NCBI RefSeq assembly: GCF_025854275.1
Contig: NZ_CP107567.1
Span: 7,564,001 to 7,628,000, forward strand
From: Streptomyces peucetius
GTDB taxonomy: Bacteria; Actinomycetota; Actinomycetes; Streptomycetales; Streptomycetaceae
DNA length: 64,000 bases
Direction: 5' to 3'
Positions 36,413 through 45,073 of the stretch are shown here, piece by piece. Below the pieces are notes generated by a model. It saw only the letters and a list, made by a program, of their open reading frames with translations, ran no database searches and was not told where the DNA came from. The position numbers and the translations under genes were made by a program. Each line of letters opens with the position of its first letter. Position 1 is the stretch's first letter.

Positions 36413-37252
36413 TCATCCGCTTCTGCGGGCGGTCACCAGCAGGTACTCCCACTGCATGATGGAACGTCCCGTTCCGCAGCCGTGCTGCCGGGCGATCCCG
36501 ACGAGGGCACTGTCGAGTTCGGCGATCCGTTCGGGGAAGTCGGCGATGTTCCGGTAGACCGCGATGGTGGGTCCGTAGACGGTCTTGAAATAGTCCCGGA
36601 AGGCCTCCGGCCGCTCGAAACGGGCCACCTCCACGCTCGCCCTGCGCGCCTCGACATCCGTCACCAGGTCCCCGAGGAGCGTGCGGACATGCTCCTCGTT
36701 CCCCCACAGCGGCGGTGGCTGGGCGCCCGGCGGCGGAGCGGGCGCGTACGGCCGCATCACGGCGAACATCTGGCCCACGAAACCCTCGGGGGTCCAGTTG
36801 AGCAGGCCGATGGTGCCGCCCGGGCGGCAGACCCGGACCAGCTCGCCGGCTGCCGCCTCGTGGTGCGGGGCGAACATCACCCCCACACAGGACATGACCG
36901 TGTCGAACTCGCCGTCCCCGAACGGAAGCGCCTCGGCGTCGGCCTCCTGCCAGGTGAGTCCGACGCCCTGCCGCCCGGCCAGTCGCCGTCCGGTGTCCAG
37001 CAGCTCGGGCGTCAGGTCGCAGGCCACGACATCGGCTCCTGCCATAGCCGCCGGAATCGCCGCGTTGCCCGTGCCGGCGGCGATGTCCAGCACCCTCTCA
37101 CCCGGCTTCACCCCGCACGCCCGGACCAGGACGGCGCCCAGGCCGGGGATGAGGTCGCCGACCAGCGCGGGGTAGTCGCCCAGCGCCCACATCTTGCGGT
37201 GTTTCGCCTTGAGAGCCTGGTCGGCCCCGGTCCCCGCGATCGCGTCCGTCAT
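36413..37252 (-). CDS. Class I SAM-dependent methyltransferase
   Basis: 279 residues from ATG at 37252 with GAGGAG. AdoMet-binding motif I VLDIAAGTGNAAIPAAMAG, motif II ACDLTPELL, the acidic EADAEALPFGDGEFD and CRPGGTIGLLNW match UbiE/COQ5-type methyltransferases, but the protein is longer and lacks quinone-biosynthesis neighbours. The C-terminal half (RNIADFPERIAEL) is variable and likely binds the small-molecule substrate, unknown. Confidence 0.88.
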   Translation of the reverse strand: MTDAIAGTGADQALKAKHRKMWALGDYPALVGDLIPGLGAVLVRACGVKPGERVLDIAAGTGNAAIPAAMAGADVVACDLTPELLDTGRRLAGRQGVGLTWQEADAEALPFGDGEFDTVMSCVGVMFAPHHEAAAGELVRVCRPGGTIGLLNWTPEGFVGQMFAVMRPYAPAPPPGAQPPPLWGNEEHVRTLLGDLVTDVEARRASVEVARFERPEAFRDYFKTVYGPTIAVYRNIADFPERIAELDSALVGIARQHGCGTGRSIMQWEYLLVTARRSG

Positions 37253-37444
37253 GACAGATCTCCTCAGGAGTCCGGCCGGCGGCCGCTCGGAGGGAGTGTC
37301 CGTTCCGACCTGTTGATCGCCACTTCTGTCGATGCGTCCCACGATAGATCGGTGCTGCCCGCTGTTCCCTGTTCGGGGAACGTCACGCGTTCGGGCGACG
37401 TCAAGTGTCCATGCGGTGTCGTGCGTTCGGGCGGCGCCGACTGT

Positions 37445-38368
37445 TCAGGCGACGTCGAGGACGATCTTGCCGCGGGCCCGGCCGGCCGCACTCAGCCGGA
37501 AGGCCTCCGCCGCCTCGGCCAGGGGCAGCGCAGTGTCGATGGTCACGGTGAGAGCGCCCGTGTCGGCGAGCCGTCCCAGGTCGGCGAGATCGGCACTGCT
37601 GGGCCGCACCCACACATGGTGCCCGCCGCGCCCGGTGACCGAGGGGGCCACGATGGACGCGACCCGGGACGGGTCGGTGAGCAGCCGCTGGGAGACCTCC
37701 ACCGCGTCGCCGCCGACGTAGTCGACGGCCGCGGTGATGCCGCCGGGTGCCAGCGCCCGTACGCGGTCGGCGAGGCCCTCTCCATAGACGACGGGCTCCG
37801 CGCCCAGGGAGCGCAGGAACTCGTGATTGCGCTCGCTCGCCGTGCCGATGACCCGTGCGCCGCGTGCCACGGCGATCTGTACGGCGAAGACGCCCACACC
37901 GCCGGCGGCGGCGTGCACCAGGACCGTGTCGCCGCCGGTGACGCCGATCCGCGCCAGCGACTGGTGGGCGGTGAGGCCGGCCAGCGGCAGGCCCGCGGCC
38001 TGCTGCCAGGTCAGGGAGGCGGGCTTGGGCGCCAGTGTGCGGACCGGAGCGGCGACCAGTTCGGCGAACGTGCCGTGCTGCACCTCGTCCTTGCGCACGT
38101 ACCCGCAGACCTCGTCGCCCACGGAGAACTCCGTCGCGTCCAGGCCGACGGCCTCGACGACACCCGACACGTCCCAGCCGGGGATCAGCGGGAAGTGGAC
38201 GTGCATGATCGGGTCGAGATGGCCGGCGACGATCTTCCAGTCGACGGGATTCACGCCGACGGCCTTCACGCGCAGCAGGACGGCGTCGGGCGCGATCTTG
38301 GGGTCGTCGGTTTCGGTGAGCTCGAGAACCTCAGGGCCGCCGTAGCGGTTGGCTGTGATGGCTCGCAT
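37445..38368 (-). CDS. NADP-dependent quinone-oxidoreductase-like MDR protein
   Basis: 307 residues from ATG at 38368. Zinc-free medium-chain reductase: MRAITANRYGGPEVLELTE, VGVNPVDWKI, HAAAGGVGVFAVQIAVARGA (cofactor motif AxxGxVG) and RARGKIVLDV near the C-terminus. Members reduce quinones or alpha,beta-unsaturated carbonyls with NADPH. Separated by 190 bp from the methyltransferase gene on the same strand. Substrate unknown. Confidence 0.9.
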   Translation of the reverse strand: MRAITANRYGGPEVLELTETDDPKIAPDAVLLRVKAVGVNPVDWKIVAGHLDPIMHVHFPLIPGWDVSGVVEAVGLDATEFSVGDEVCGYVRKDEVQHGTFAELVAAPVRTLAPKPASLTWQQAAGLPLAGLTAHQSLARIGVTGGDTVLVHAAAGGVGVFAVQIAVARGARVIGTASERNHEFLRSLGAEPVVYGEGLADRVRALAPGGITAAVDYVGGDAVEVSQRLLTDPSRVASIVAPSVTGRGGHHVWVRPSSADLADLGRLADTGALTVTIDTALPLAEAAEAFRLSAAGRARGKIVLDVA

Positions 38369-38421
38369 GGCCTTTTTGTACACGGTGGCAGGCGCTCGGC
38401 CGTGGGTGTGCGGTCGCCGCC

Positions 38422-38447
38422 GTGTCGGCGCCGGGCCGCGGGGGTAC
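38422..38447 (+). promoter_or_regulatory. Sigma-B-like promoter for the small acidic protein
   Basis: GTGT, 16 bp, GGGTAC: full match to the GNNT-N14-16-GGGTA(C/T) pattern, about 50 bp ahead of the start codon. Confidence 0.6.
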
Positions 38448-38498
38448 CCGCGAGGCGTGCCCGGCCATGCCGCGAACCACGTCACGAGGGAGGCCGCC

Positions 38499-38780
38499 AT
38501 GAGCGACGACTACCGCCCGGAGGGATTCGAGGACAGCGACAACCCACTGCCGCGGGACATGCCCGATCAGCAGGCCGGTGCGGAGGAGACGCGGAAGGGG
38601 GAGGAGGAGGCCGACCGGCGGGCCGGGACGGGCGCCGACGCGGGGAAGCCCGGCGGGACGGGGGAGACGGGCGGGACCGGGGAAGACGTGCCCGAGGCCG
38701 ACGAGGCCGGAACCGGTCGCCGCGGCTCGCCCGAAGCGAGCGGCCCCGGAACCCCGGCACCCGAGGAGTCCCCCGGCTGA
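38499..38780 (+). CDS. Small acidic, intrinsically disordered protein
   Basis: 93 residues, ATG with GAGGGAGG ahead. It is rich in Asp/Glu, Gly, Thr and Pro, has no hydrophobic core, signal or Cys, and should be unfolded and very soluble. Such hydrophilic proteins often accompany desiccation or osmotic stress; a sigma-B-like promoter and a strong terminator frame the gene as a single unit. No family recognised. Confidence 0.65.
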   Translation: MSDDYRPEGFEDSDNPLPRDMPDQQAGAEETRKGEEEADRRAGTGADAGKPGGTGETGGTGEDVPEADEAGTGRRGSPEASGPGTPAPEESPG

Positions 38781-38789
38781 GCCGCCGGC

Positions 38790-38820
38790 GGGGCATCCCT
38801 GGGGACCCCAGGGATGCCCC
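38790..38820. terminator. Strong hairpin terminator
   Basis: GGGGCATCCCTGG and CCAGGGATGCCCC, perfect 13-bp stem with a 5-nt loop, 10 bp after the small acidic protein gene. Confidence 0.85.
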
Positions 38821-38932
38821 TGCCGACCTGCCGCAGGGCTCCGGAGACCTGACGCCCCCGTCCCGAGGACGGGGGCGCCGGCGCGGTCTGCCGGGGCGAC
38901 CGGCTCCCCCACTGTGATCGGTATGCTCCTGC

Positions 38933-38950
38933 GAAACGGTCAAACGAACA
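38933..38950. promoter_or_regulatory. Operator A of the hybrid regulator
   Basis: CGAAACGGTCAAACGAACA, 31 bp before the regulator start. Its reverse complement TGTTCGTTTGACCG recurs at 40098 upstream of the dehydrogenase operon. Sharing 14 bp exactly at both promoters marks it as the regulator's own binding site. Confidence 0.75.
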
Positions 38951-38980
38951 GCGCGTGACGCGCGCACGGAAGGGCCAGGC

Positions 38981-40096
38981 ATGCGGGAGCCGAGCGATGC
39001 GAGACGTCAGCGGATTCTCGCGGTGGTGCGGTCCAGGGGTTCGGTGCGCGTGGCCGACCTCGCCGCCGAGCTCGAGGTCTCCGTCGTGACCGTCCGCCGG
39101 GACGTCGAGGAACTGGCCCGGGCCGGCCGGCTCCGGCGCGGCCACGGCGTGGCCCGCTCGCTCGAGGCCGTGGAACGGCCGCCCGGGCCCGCGGGTCCGG
39201 TGGCCCCCGCGAGTGCGGCGGTGGCCCTGGTCGTCCCCGAGCGGCACACGTATCTGTACGAGACCATGCACGGCGCCCGAACGGTGCTCGAGGAGGCCGG
39301 GCTGCGCGTGGCCCTGCACATCGCTGCGCAGGCCGCCGGCGCCGAGCGTCCCCTCGTGGAAAGGGCGCTGGCCGACGGGGCCGGCGGCCTGCTGATCGCC
39401 CCGCGGTGGAGCACCGCGGCCGAGGAGGAGGCGGACTACGCCTGGCTGGCCCGGCTGGGTGTGCCGACCGTGGTGATGGAGCGCAGGCCGCGGCGGGGGA
39501 GCGCACTGCACGCCATGGACTCGGTCTGCTCCGACCACTGGTACGGCATGCATCTCGCCGTCGAGCACCTCGTGTCGCTGGGGCACCGCAGGATCGTGCT
39601 GGCGGCCCGCGACGACAGCCCCACCGCCCGCACCCTGCGGTCCGCCTTCGCGGAGATCGCCCGGGACCGCGAGGAGATCGAGGACTGGACGGTGATGCTC
39701 AGCGCTCCCGGTCCCGTCGGCTCCCCGGACGGGGGTGGCGCGGCCGCCGGCCCGGAGCAGGACCGGCGGACCGGGTCGGCGAGCCTCGCCGCCCTCCTGC
39801 AAGAGCGGCGCGCCACCGCCGCCGTGCTCCACGGCGATGTCGACGCGCTGATGCTGGTCCAGCAGCTCGCGGACAGCGGTGTCCGGGTGCCGCAGGACTG
39901 CTCGGTCGTGGCGTACGACGACGTGGTGGCCGCCTTCGGCAGTACTCCGCTGACCGCTGTCGCTCCGCCGAAGGCCGAGGTGGGGCGGGTGGCGGCGGAG
40001 CTGCTGGTGCACCGGCTGGCGGGAGGGGGCGGCGGGGTGCGTCGGGTCGAACTGCTGCCGGAGTTGAAGGCCCGTGGATCTGCCCGGAAGCCGTGA
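38981..40096 (+). CDS. Hybrid regulator: DeoR-type HTH with LacI-type sensor
   Basis: 371 residues. Residues about 7-55 are a DeoR HTH (RRQRILAVVRSRGSVRVADL...VSVVTVRRDVEEL). The rest is not a DeoRC sensor but a LacI/periplasmic-binding fold (VALVVPERHTYLYETMHGA, GLLIAPRWSTAAEEEA, HLVSLGHRRIVLAARDDS, DCSVVAYDDVVAAFGSTPLTAV). LacI-type sensors bind free sugars rather than phosphosugars. It probably represses itself and the following dehydrogenase/DUF2264 pair through identical sites at 38938 and 40098. Confidence 0.9.
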   Translation: MREPSDARRQRILAVVRSRGSVRVADLAAELEVSVVTVRRDVEELARAGRLRRGHGVARSLEAVERPPGPAGPVAPASAAVALVVPERHTYLYETMHGARTVLEEAGLRVALHIAAQAAGAERPLVERALADGAGGLLIAPRWSTAAEEEADYAWLARLGVPTVVMERRPRRGSALHAMDSVCSDHWYGMHLAVEHLVSLGHRRIVLAARDDSPTARTLRSAFAEIARDREEIEDWTVMLSAPGPVGSPDGGGAAAGPEQDRRTGSASLAALLQERRATAAVLHGDVDALMLVQQLADSGVRVPQDCSVVAYDDVVAAFGSTPLTAVAPPKAEVGRVAAELLVHRLAGGGGGVRRVELLPELKARGSARKP

Positions 40097-40097
40097 A

Positions 40098-40140
40098 TGT
40101 TCGTTTGACCGCTTTCTATCCTTTGATTGATCTGTTGACC
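40098..40140. promoter_or_regulatory. Operator B plus a related half-site
   Basis: TGTTCGTTTGACCGCTTTC at 40098, the exact 14-bp core of operator A inverted, followed by CTGTTGACCGCAAT at 40132. The repeated TTGACCGC units, about 28 bp apart, suit a dimer-of-dimers binding ahead of the dehydrogenase operon. Confidence 0.7.
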
Positions 40141-40265
40141 GCAATCCGGTCAGTCGATCAGGATGGCCGGTGTCCGGACCTCCGCCGCAGAACGACTTCC
40201 GGTCGACCCGGCCGGCGGCCCCGCCCACAGCGCGGCCCCTCACGACGACACCTCCCAGGAGAGAG

Positions 40266-41306
40266 ATGCCCCGCACCACCGCCGCACCCGGTCCGTCGGG
40301 CCGCCGCCCCCGTGCCGCACTCGCCATGGCGGCCGACGCGGCCGCCGCGGTGCTCGACCCCGCCGCCAGGGCCGCCCTGCGCGAGGTCTGCGACCTCGCG
40401 CAGGAAGCCACCCTCGACGACCTCACCACCGAGCGGGCGCGGGACGTCCTCGCCGACGTCGAGATGCTGGTCACCGGCTGGGGCTGCCCGCCGCTGGACG
40501 CCCCCGTACTCGACGCGGCCCCCCGGCTCCGCGCCGTCGTCCACACCGCCGGTTCCGTACGCGGGCACATCACCGAAGCGTGCTGGGAACGCGGCATCGA
40601 GGTCTCCTCCGCCGCCGCGGCGAACGCCTTTCCGGTCGCGGAGTACACCGTCGCCATGATCCTGCTCAGCGGCAAACGGGCCCTGGAGAGCGCCCGGTGG
40701 CTGCGCGCCGAGCGCCGACGGCCCGACCTGCTCGCCACGCCGCGCGACGTCGGCAACTACGGCCGGACCGTCGGCATCCTGTCCGCCTCCCTGACCGGAC
40801 GTCGCGTGCTCGAACTGCTGCGGCCCTACGACTTCGAGTTGCTGCTGCACGATCCCTACGTCACCGACGAGGACGCGGCAGGGCTCGGCGCGCGGTCCGT
40901 CTCCCTCGGCGAACTGTTCACCCGCAGCGACGTCGTCAGCGTCCACACACCGCTGCTGCCCGCGACCCGCGGTCTCGTCAGCCGTGAACTGATCGGCGCC
41001 ATGCGGCCCGACGCGGTCCTCGTCAACACCGCACGCGGCGCCGTGGTCGACCAGGACGCCCTCACCGAGGCCGCCGCACAGGGCCGTGTCCGGGCCGTCC
41101 TGGACGTCACCGACCCCGAAGTGCTGCCGCCCGACCACCCGTTGTGGACCTGCGACAACGTCACGATCACCCCGCACCTCGCCGGCTCACTCGGCAACGA
41201 GTGGGGCCGGCTCACCGGCCTGGCCGTCGCCGAGATCCGCCGCTGGGCCTCCGGCGGCGGATTCGCCCACCCCGTGCGACGCGAAAGGCTGGCCCATCTC
41301 GCATGA
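40266..41306 (+). CDS. D-2-hydroxyacid dehydrogenase family protein
   Basis: 346 residues from ATG 40266 (AGGAGAG just ahead; an upstream start at 40170 has no such site). NAD domain with YGRTVGILSASLTGRRVLELL, the catalytic Arg in VLVNTARGAVVD, Glu region VLDVTDPEVLPPDHPLW, and His in TPHLAGS. The glycine motif GILSAS departs from GxGxxG but is seen in a branch of this family. It interconverts a 2-hydroxy and 2-oxo acid with NAD(P). Coupled by ATGA to the DUF2264 gene, so the substrate probably derives from a uronic or deoxy sugar; inference. Confidence 0.88.
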   Translation: MPRTTAAPGPSGRRPRAALAMAADAAAAVLDPAARAALREVCDLAQEATLDDLTTERARDVLADVEMLVTGWGCPPLDAPVLDAAPRLRAVVHTAGSVRGHITEACWERGIEVSSAAAANAFPVAEYTVAMILLSGKRALESARWLRAERRRPDLLATPRDVGNYGRTVGILSASLTGRRVLELLRPYDFELLLHDPYVTDEDAAGLGARSVSLGELFTRSDVVSVHTPLLPATRGLVSRELIGAMRPDAVLVNTARGAVVDQDALTEAAAQGRVRAVLDVTDPEVLPPDHPLWTCDNVTITPHLAGSLGNEWGRLTGLAVAEIRRWASGGGFAHPVRRERLAHLA

Positions 41307-43207
41307 ACACCCTCCGACTCCCCGGCGACGACCGCGCCAAGAGTCCGTACACCGGATACACCCGCGACCACTGGGAGGCCGCTGCCGACGGTCTGCTGAC
41401 CGCCGCCTGGCAGTGGGCCACGCCGCGCGGAGCGCTGCTCGCCCTGCCCGGACGGCCCTCGGTGTCCGGCGTCCGCTCCGACGGCCTCGAAGGCTATGCG
41501 CGCACCTTCCTCGCCGCCGGGTTCCTGGTGGCGGGCGCCGGGGGCAAGGACCCGCACGGCCGTCTGGAGCGGTACGCGGAAGGACTCGCCGCCGGCACCC
41601 GCACCCCCGGCCGGGACGACACCGAGTCGTGGCCGCTGATCCTCGGCCACGACGTCGCCGGCCAGCCGATGGTTGAATCCGCCTCCGTGGCCCTCGGGTT
41701 GCGGATGACCCGCCCCTGGCTGTGGGACCGGCTGGACGAGGACGTCCAGGACCGGGCGGAGGAGTGGCTGCGCGGCGCCCTGCGCCATGTGCCCTCGCCG
41801 AACAACTGGTACCTCTTCCCGTACACGGTGGCCGGGTTCCTGGAATCCGTCGGGCGCGGCGACGCGGAGACCGCCCGCGCCAGGGAACGGGCCCTCGGCC
41901 TGCTGGAGACCTGGTACCGGGGCCAGGGCTGGTACGCCGACGGCGACGGCCGGGCCTTCGACCACTACAACGGCTGGGCCCTGCACCTGTATCCGGTGCT
42001 CGACGACCTGCTCGGCAGCGCCGGGACGGGCCCGTACGGAGCGCGGCTGCGTGAGCACCTGGAGAGCTTCGGGCTGCTCTTCGGAGCGGACGGCGCGCCG
42101 GTCCACTTCGGGCGCTCCCTGACCTACCGCTTCGCCGCCGCGTCTGCCGTCGGGCTCGGTGCCGTCACCGGCCACACGCCTCTCGCACCCGGTGTCTCCC
42201 GCAGACTGATCAGCGGCACGCTGCGGTACTTCCTCGACCGCGGCGCCGTCGGACCGGACGGCCTGCTCGGGCTCGGCTGGCACGGCCCGCACGAGGCGAC
42301 GCTGCAGAACTACTCCGGTCCGGCTTCGCCCTACTGGGCGTCGAAGGCGTTCGTCTGCCTGCTGGCGCCGGCCGGACATCCGCTGTGGACCGCCACCGAG
42401 GAGGCCGCCCCGAGCGAGGGACCCGACCGGGTACTGGCACTGCCCGCGCCCGGACTGCTGATCCAGAGCACCCGCGAGGACGGGATCGTCCGTCTGCACA
42501 ACCACGGCAGCGACCATGTCCGGCCGCACGAGGGCGAGTCGGCCGCCGAGGACGATCCGCTCTACGGCCGCCAGGCGTACTCCACCCGGACCGGCCCGAC
42601 CACGGCCGCCGACACGGCGGACAACCACCTTGCCGTCGTGGTCGACGGCGCGCGCAGCGTCCGCCGGCGCATCCACCCGCTGGGGGCGGGCGGCGGCGAC
42701 GGCTGGGGCTGGGCGGCCTCGTGGCACCGGCCGGTGTTCCCTTCCGGTCCGCCCATGGTCCCCGGGCTGCGGGTGGAGAGCGTCACCGTCGCACACGGGC
42801 CGCTGGAGCTGCGCGTGCACCGGGTGCTCGGCGCCCCGCCAGGGGCAGCGGTCGAGCAGACGGGCTGGGCGACCGGTCCCGGCGACCCCTTGCACTCGGC
42901 GCTGCGTCCGCTGCTCGGCTGGCGCGAACAGGACGAGGTACCGGCCCCGCAGGGGACGGCGTACACACCACGGGCGGTGCTGCCCCGGCTGACGGCACCG
43001 GCGGAGGGGACGGCGGTCTACGCGGCACTGGCGACGCTCACCGCCGGGCAGGACCGCGGGGTCCTCGCGGGCGCCGTCGACGAGGTGACCGTGGACGGTG
43101 ACCGCGTCGAGGTCCGCTGGTCCGACGACGGCTCCCGGACCAGCGTCACGTTCGGCCCTGTCGCGGTGCACCGCACCGCGGCGCGGGAGACGCCGCACCG
43201 CATCTGA
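41303..43207 (+). CDS. DUF2264 protein (GH154-like, putative glucuronidase-type hydrolase)
   Basis: 634 residues in an ATGA overlap. The N-terminal alpha/alpha-barrel region is typical: SPYTGYTRDHWEAAADGLL, GLEGYARTFLAAGFLVAGAGG, NNWYLFPYTVAGFLESVGRG, GWYADGDGRAFDHYNGWALH and PVHFGRSLTYRFAAASAVGL; a C-terminal beta domain follows. No signal peptide, so it acts inside the cell, perhaps on an imported uronic-acid oligosaccharide. DUF2264 includes the GH154 family of beta-glucuronidases from recent classification. Operon with the dehydrogenase and control by the hybrid regulator fit a small uronate or rhamnoside pathway. Closed by a 14-bp hairpin. Confidence 0.88.
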   Translation: MNTLRLPGDDRAKSPYTGYTRDHWEAAADGLLTAAWQWATPRGALLALPGRPSVSGVRSDGLEGYARTFLAAGFLVAGAGGKDPHGRLERYAEGLAAGTRTPGRDDTESWPLILGHDVAGQPMVESASVALGLRMTRPWLWDRLDEDVQDRAEEWLRGALRHVPSPNNWYLFPYTVAGFLESVGRGDAETARARERALGLLETWYRGQGWYADGDGRAFDHYNGWALHLYPVLDDLLGSAGTGPYGARLREHLESFGLLFGADGAPVHFGRSLTYRFAAASAVGLGAVTGHTPLAPGVSRRLISGTLRYFLDRGAVGPDGLLGLGWHGPHEATLQNYSGPASPYWASKAFVCLLAPAGHPLWTATEEAAPSEGPDRVLALPAPGLLIQSTREDGIVRLHNHGSDHVRPHEGESAAEDDPLYGRQAYSTRTGPTTAADTADNHLAVVVDGARSVRRRIHPLGAGGGDGWGWAASWHRPVFPSGPPMVPGLRVESVTVAHGPLELRVHRVLGAPPGAAVEQTGWATGPGDPLHSALRPLLGWREQDEVPAPQGTAYTPRAVLPRLTAPAEGTAVYAALATLTAGQDRGVLAGAVDEVTVDGDRVEVRWSDDGSRTSVTFGPVAVHRTAARETPHRI

Positions 43208-43250
43208 CCTTCGGGTGGGTCGGGGTGCCGGGCGCGTCGGGGTGCCTAGG

Positions 43251-43283
43251 CTGCTCACGGCCTCGGATGGAGGCCGTGAGCAG
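43251..43283. terminator. Strong bidirectional terminator
   Basis: CTGCTCACGGCCTC and GAGGCCGTGAGCAG, a perfect 14-bp stem with 5-nt loop, between the DUF2264 gene and the convergent TerB-like gene. Confidence 0.88.
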
Positions 43284-43299
43284 GCGTCAGCACGTGTCC

Positions 43300-43866
43300 T
43301 CAGATGCCGAACTCCGTGGGGGACAGGCCCAGCGTCGCGCAGACCTCCCGGATGATCTCCAGTTCCGCCGGCTCGACATATCCGTCGGCCCCGGCGATGA
43401 CGATGCCGGTCTGGACGACCGCCCTGGCCTCCGTGGGCTTCTTGGCGACCTTGGCGATCTCCTGCATCACCTCCGCCTTGCCCAGCAGGAAGTTGGCCGA
43501 CAGCCGGTCGGCGTGCTTGTTGAACCGCTGGCGCAACTGGTCCGCGGGGAAGTTCTGCAGGACGTCGTTGCCCAGGATCAGGGACTCCACATGCTGCCGC
43601 TCCGCCGCGTCCACATGCCCGTCGGCGGCCGCGACCAGCGCGCACATCGCCATGCTGGCGTCCCGGAAGGCCCCGCTCTTCAGCTCCGTCTTCAACGAAG
43701 TCAGCTGCGTCTTCAAGGTGTTCACCAACTGGGCGCGAGAGCCTCCCCCTGAACGCGAGCCTCCTGCGGGACGCGAGCCGGCTCCGTGACCGCCCACCGC
43801 GCTCCGGGCGCCCTGGGACTGCTGCAGGTTCTTGGCCTGGTCCTTGATCCGGTCCCACATTGCCAC
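43300..43866 (-). CDS. TerB-family tellurite-resistance-like protein
   Basis: 188 residues from GTG 43866 (GAGG 8 nt ahead); ATG 43860 is an alternative. After a basic/glycine-rich linker come the TerB helical repeats with paired acidic metal-binding loops: AMCALVAAADGHVDAAERQHV and GIVIAGADGYVEPAELEII. TerB proteins bind calcium and belong to Ter stress complexes. No other ter genes are adjacent, so this is an orphan member whose role cannot be narrowed. Confidence 0.9.
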   Translation of the reverse strand: MAMWDRIKDQAKNLQQSQGARSAVGGHGAGSRPAGGSRSGGGSRAQLVNTLKTQLTSLKTELKSGAFRDASMAMCALVAAADGHVDAAERQHVESLILGNDVLQNFPADQLRQRFNKHADRLSANFLLGKAEVMQEIAKVAKKPTEARAVVQTGIVIAGADGYVEPAELEIIREVCATLGLSPTEFGI

Positions 43867-44122
43867 TGGTGCCACCTCGGCTTCTTCTCATGTCGTTCTT
43901 TGGACGTCGTGCGCGCCGACGGCGCTCACTTCCTCAACGCTCGGACCCCGTCAGGCGTTCCGGGACAGGACAGGGAAGCGTGAACCGGGCCGCCGGCACC
44001 GGGCCCGTCGGCACCCCGGCCGTGTCCCACCGTGTCCGGACCCGTTTCGGCGTACGCGAGGCGGTCACCCGGCAGAACAGCACCTGAACACCCTTACCTT
44101 CCACGACTGTTGCGAGGAGCAC

Positions 44123-44368
44123 ATGGACGACTGGCGTGACGACGCGGCATGCCGCGACGAGGACCCCGACCTCTTCTTCCCCATCGGAACCACCGGACCG
44201 GCGCTCATGCAGGAGGCCGAGGCCAAGGCCGTCTGCGGCCGCTGCCCGGTGCGGGAGCCGTGTCTGCGATGGGCGGTGGAGGCAGGTCAGGACCTCGGGA
44301 TCTGGGGAGGTACGAACGGAACCGAACGACGCAGGCTGAAGCGGCGTGCCGCCCGCCGCAGCCGCTGA
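44123..44368 (+). CDS. WhiB-family iron-sulfur transcriptional regulator
   Basis: 81 residues. Four cluster-binding cysteines at C10, C38, C41 and C47 (DDAACRDEDPDLFFP, VCGRCPVREPCLRWA), the GIWGGT turn and a basic C-terminus RRRLKRRAARR, all standard for Wbl proteins, which act with the primary sigma factor. The short size resembles WblA/WblE-like or phage-type members; I cannot place it further. Alone, with a GC-rich repeat downstream. Confidence 0.95.
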   Translation: MDDWRDDAACRDEDPDLFFPIGTTGPALMQEAEAKAVCGRCPVREPCLRWAVEAGQDLGIWGGTNGTERRRLKRRAARRSR

Positions 44369-44394
44369 CAACGGGGTCCGGCCCAGGAACAGGA

Positions 44395-44428
44395 CCCGGG
44401 CCGGATGGGGCCGGGCCCGGGCCGGATG
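44395..44428. repeat. 13-bp direct repeat in a GC-rich intergenic region
   Basis: CCCGGGCCGGATG occurs at 44395 and 44416, within 44369-44496, which separates the convergent WhiB and PRC-barrel genes. The region can fold into GC-rich hairpins and may act as terminator. Confidence 0.55.
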
Positions 44429-44496
44429 CGGCTGGGCCCGGCCGGACCGGCGGCTCATGGCCTCAGGCCCTGCGGACCGGGGTGGTGGACGTCCGG

Positions 44497-44862
44497 TCAC
44501 TGAGCGGACGGGTCCGCGAGGCCGAGTCCGGCGTAGTAGCGGGCCACGTCGGCGAGATAGGCGCTGTCCGCCGTCTGACTGTCTGTGGTGAACCGGGGAG
44601 CGTTCTTGATCTGGTCCTTGGTGGCCACCACCGTGACCGTCCGCTCACTGGGGTTGATCCGCCGGACGAAGCCGGCGGGGACCAGTACGCTCCGTCCGAA
44701 GACCCACGCCCCGGTGTCGACGACCAAGTGCTGCATCCCCTGCCTGTCGGACTGCCGGTCGACACGGCCCAGCACCCCGTCCGGTGCCTCCACGGTGAAC
44801 CCGGTCAGGTCCCGTGCCGGAGCGTAGCCGCTGTCGGCCGGGTAGACCCACATGTCCTGCAC
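44497..44862 (-). CDS. PRC-barrel domain protein
   Basis: 121 residues from GTG 44862, GGAGG 8 nt ahead. The PRC-barrel fold shows in LTGFTVEAPDGVLGRVDR, MQHLVVDTGAWVFGRSVLVPAGFVRRI and KDQIKNAPRF. Such small cytosolic barrels occur in stress-related actinobacterial gene sets, but the ligand is unknown. Part of a run of small stress-type genes between 44 and 49 kb. Confidence 0.85.
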   Translation of the reverse strand: MQDMWVYPADSGYAPARDLTGFTVEAPDGVLGRVDRQSDRQGMQHLVVDTGAWVFGRSVLVPAGFVRRINPSERTVTVVATKDQIKNAPRFTTDSQTADSAYLADVARYYAGLGLADPSAQ

Positions 44863-45073
44863 TGTGCATCCTCCAGATCGTCGAACGCGGCCGCGTGCCG
44901 GCCACTTCCGGGAGGGGCCGCACAGGGACGCCCGGTCCCCACCGGGCGTGCCCACGAGGCGGGCGGGGAAGTCCGGCGCGCGCCGGACGCCGCTCTCCCG
45001 GTCTGCCCCACGGGGCACATCCCGACACGCCTCGGCGCGACGTGGCCGCGCCGGAGGTGACGGCCGGTCCTGC

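Noticed and set aside
35585..38917. Very long open frame (1110 codons) on the plus strand
   Set aside because: It is antisense or out of frame to the ligase, methyltransferase and reductase genes, has arginine/glycine-rich, low-complexity translation, and is an effect of high GC.
40856..43891. 1011-codon open frame on the minus strand
   Set aside because: It covers the strand opposite the dehydrogenase and DUF2264 genes, which have clear motifs; its own translation has none.
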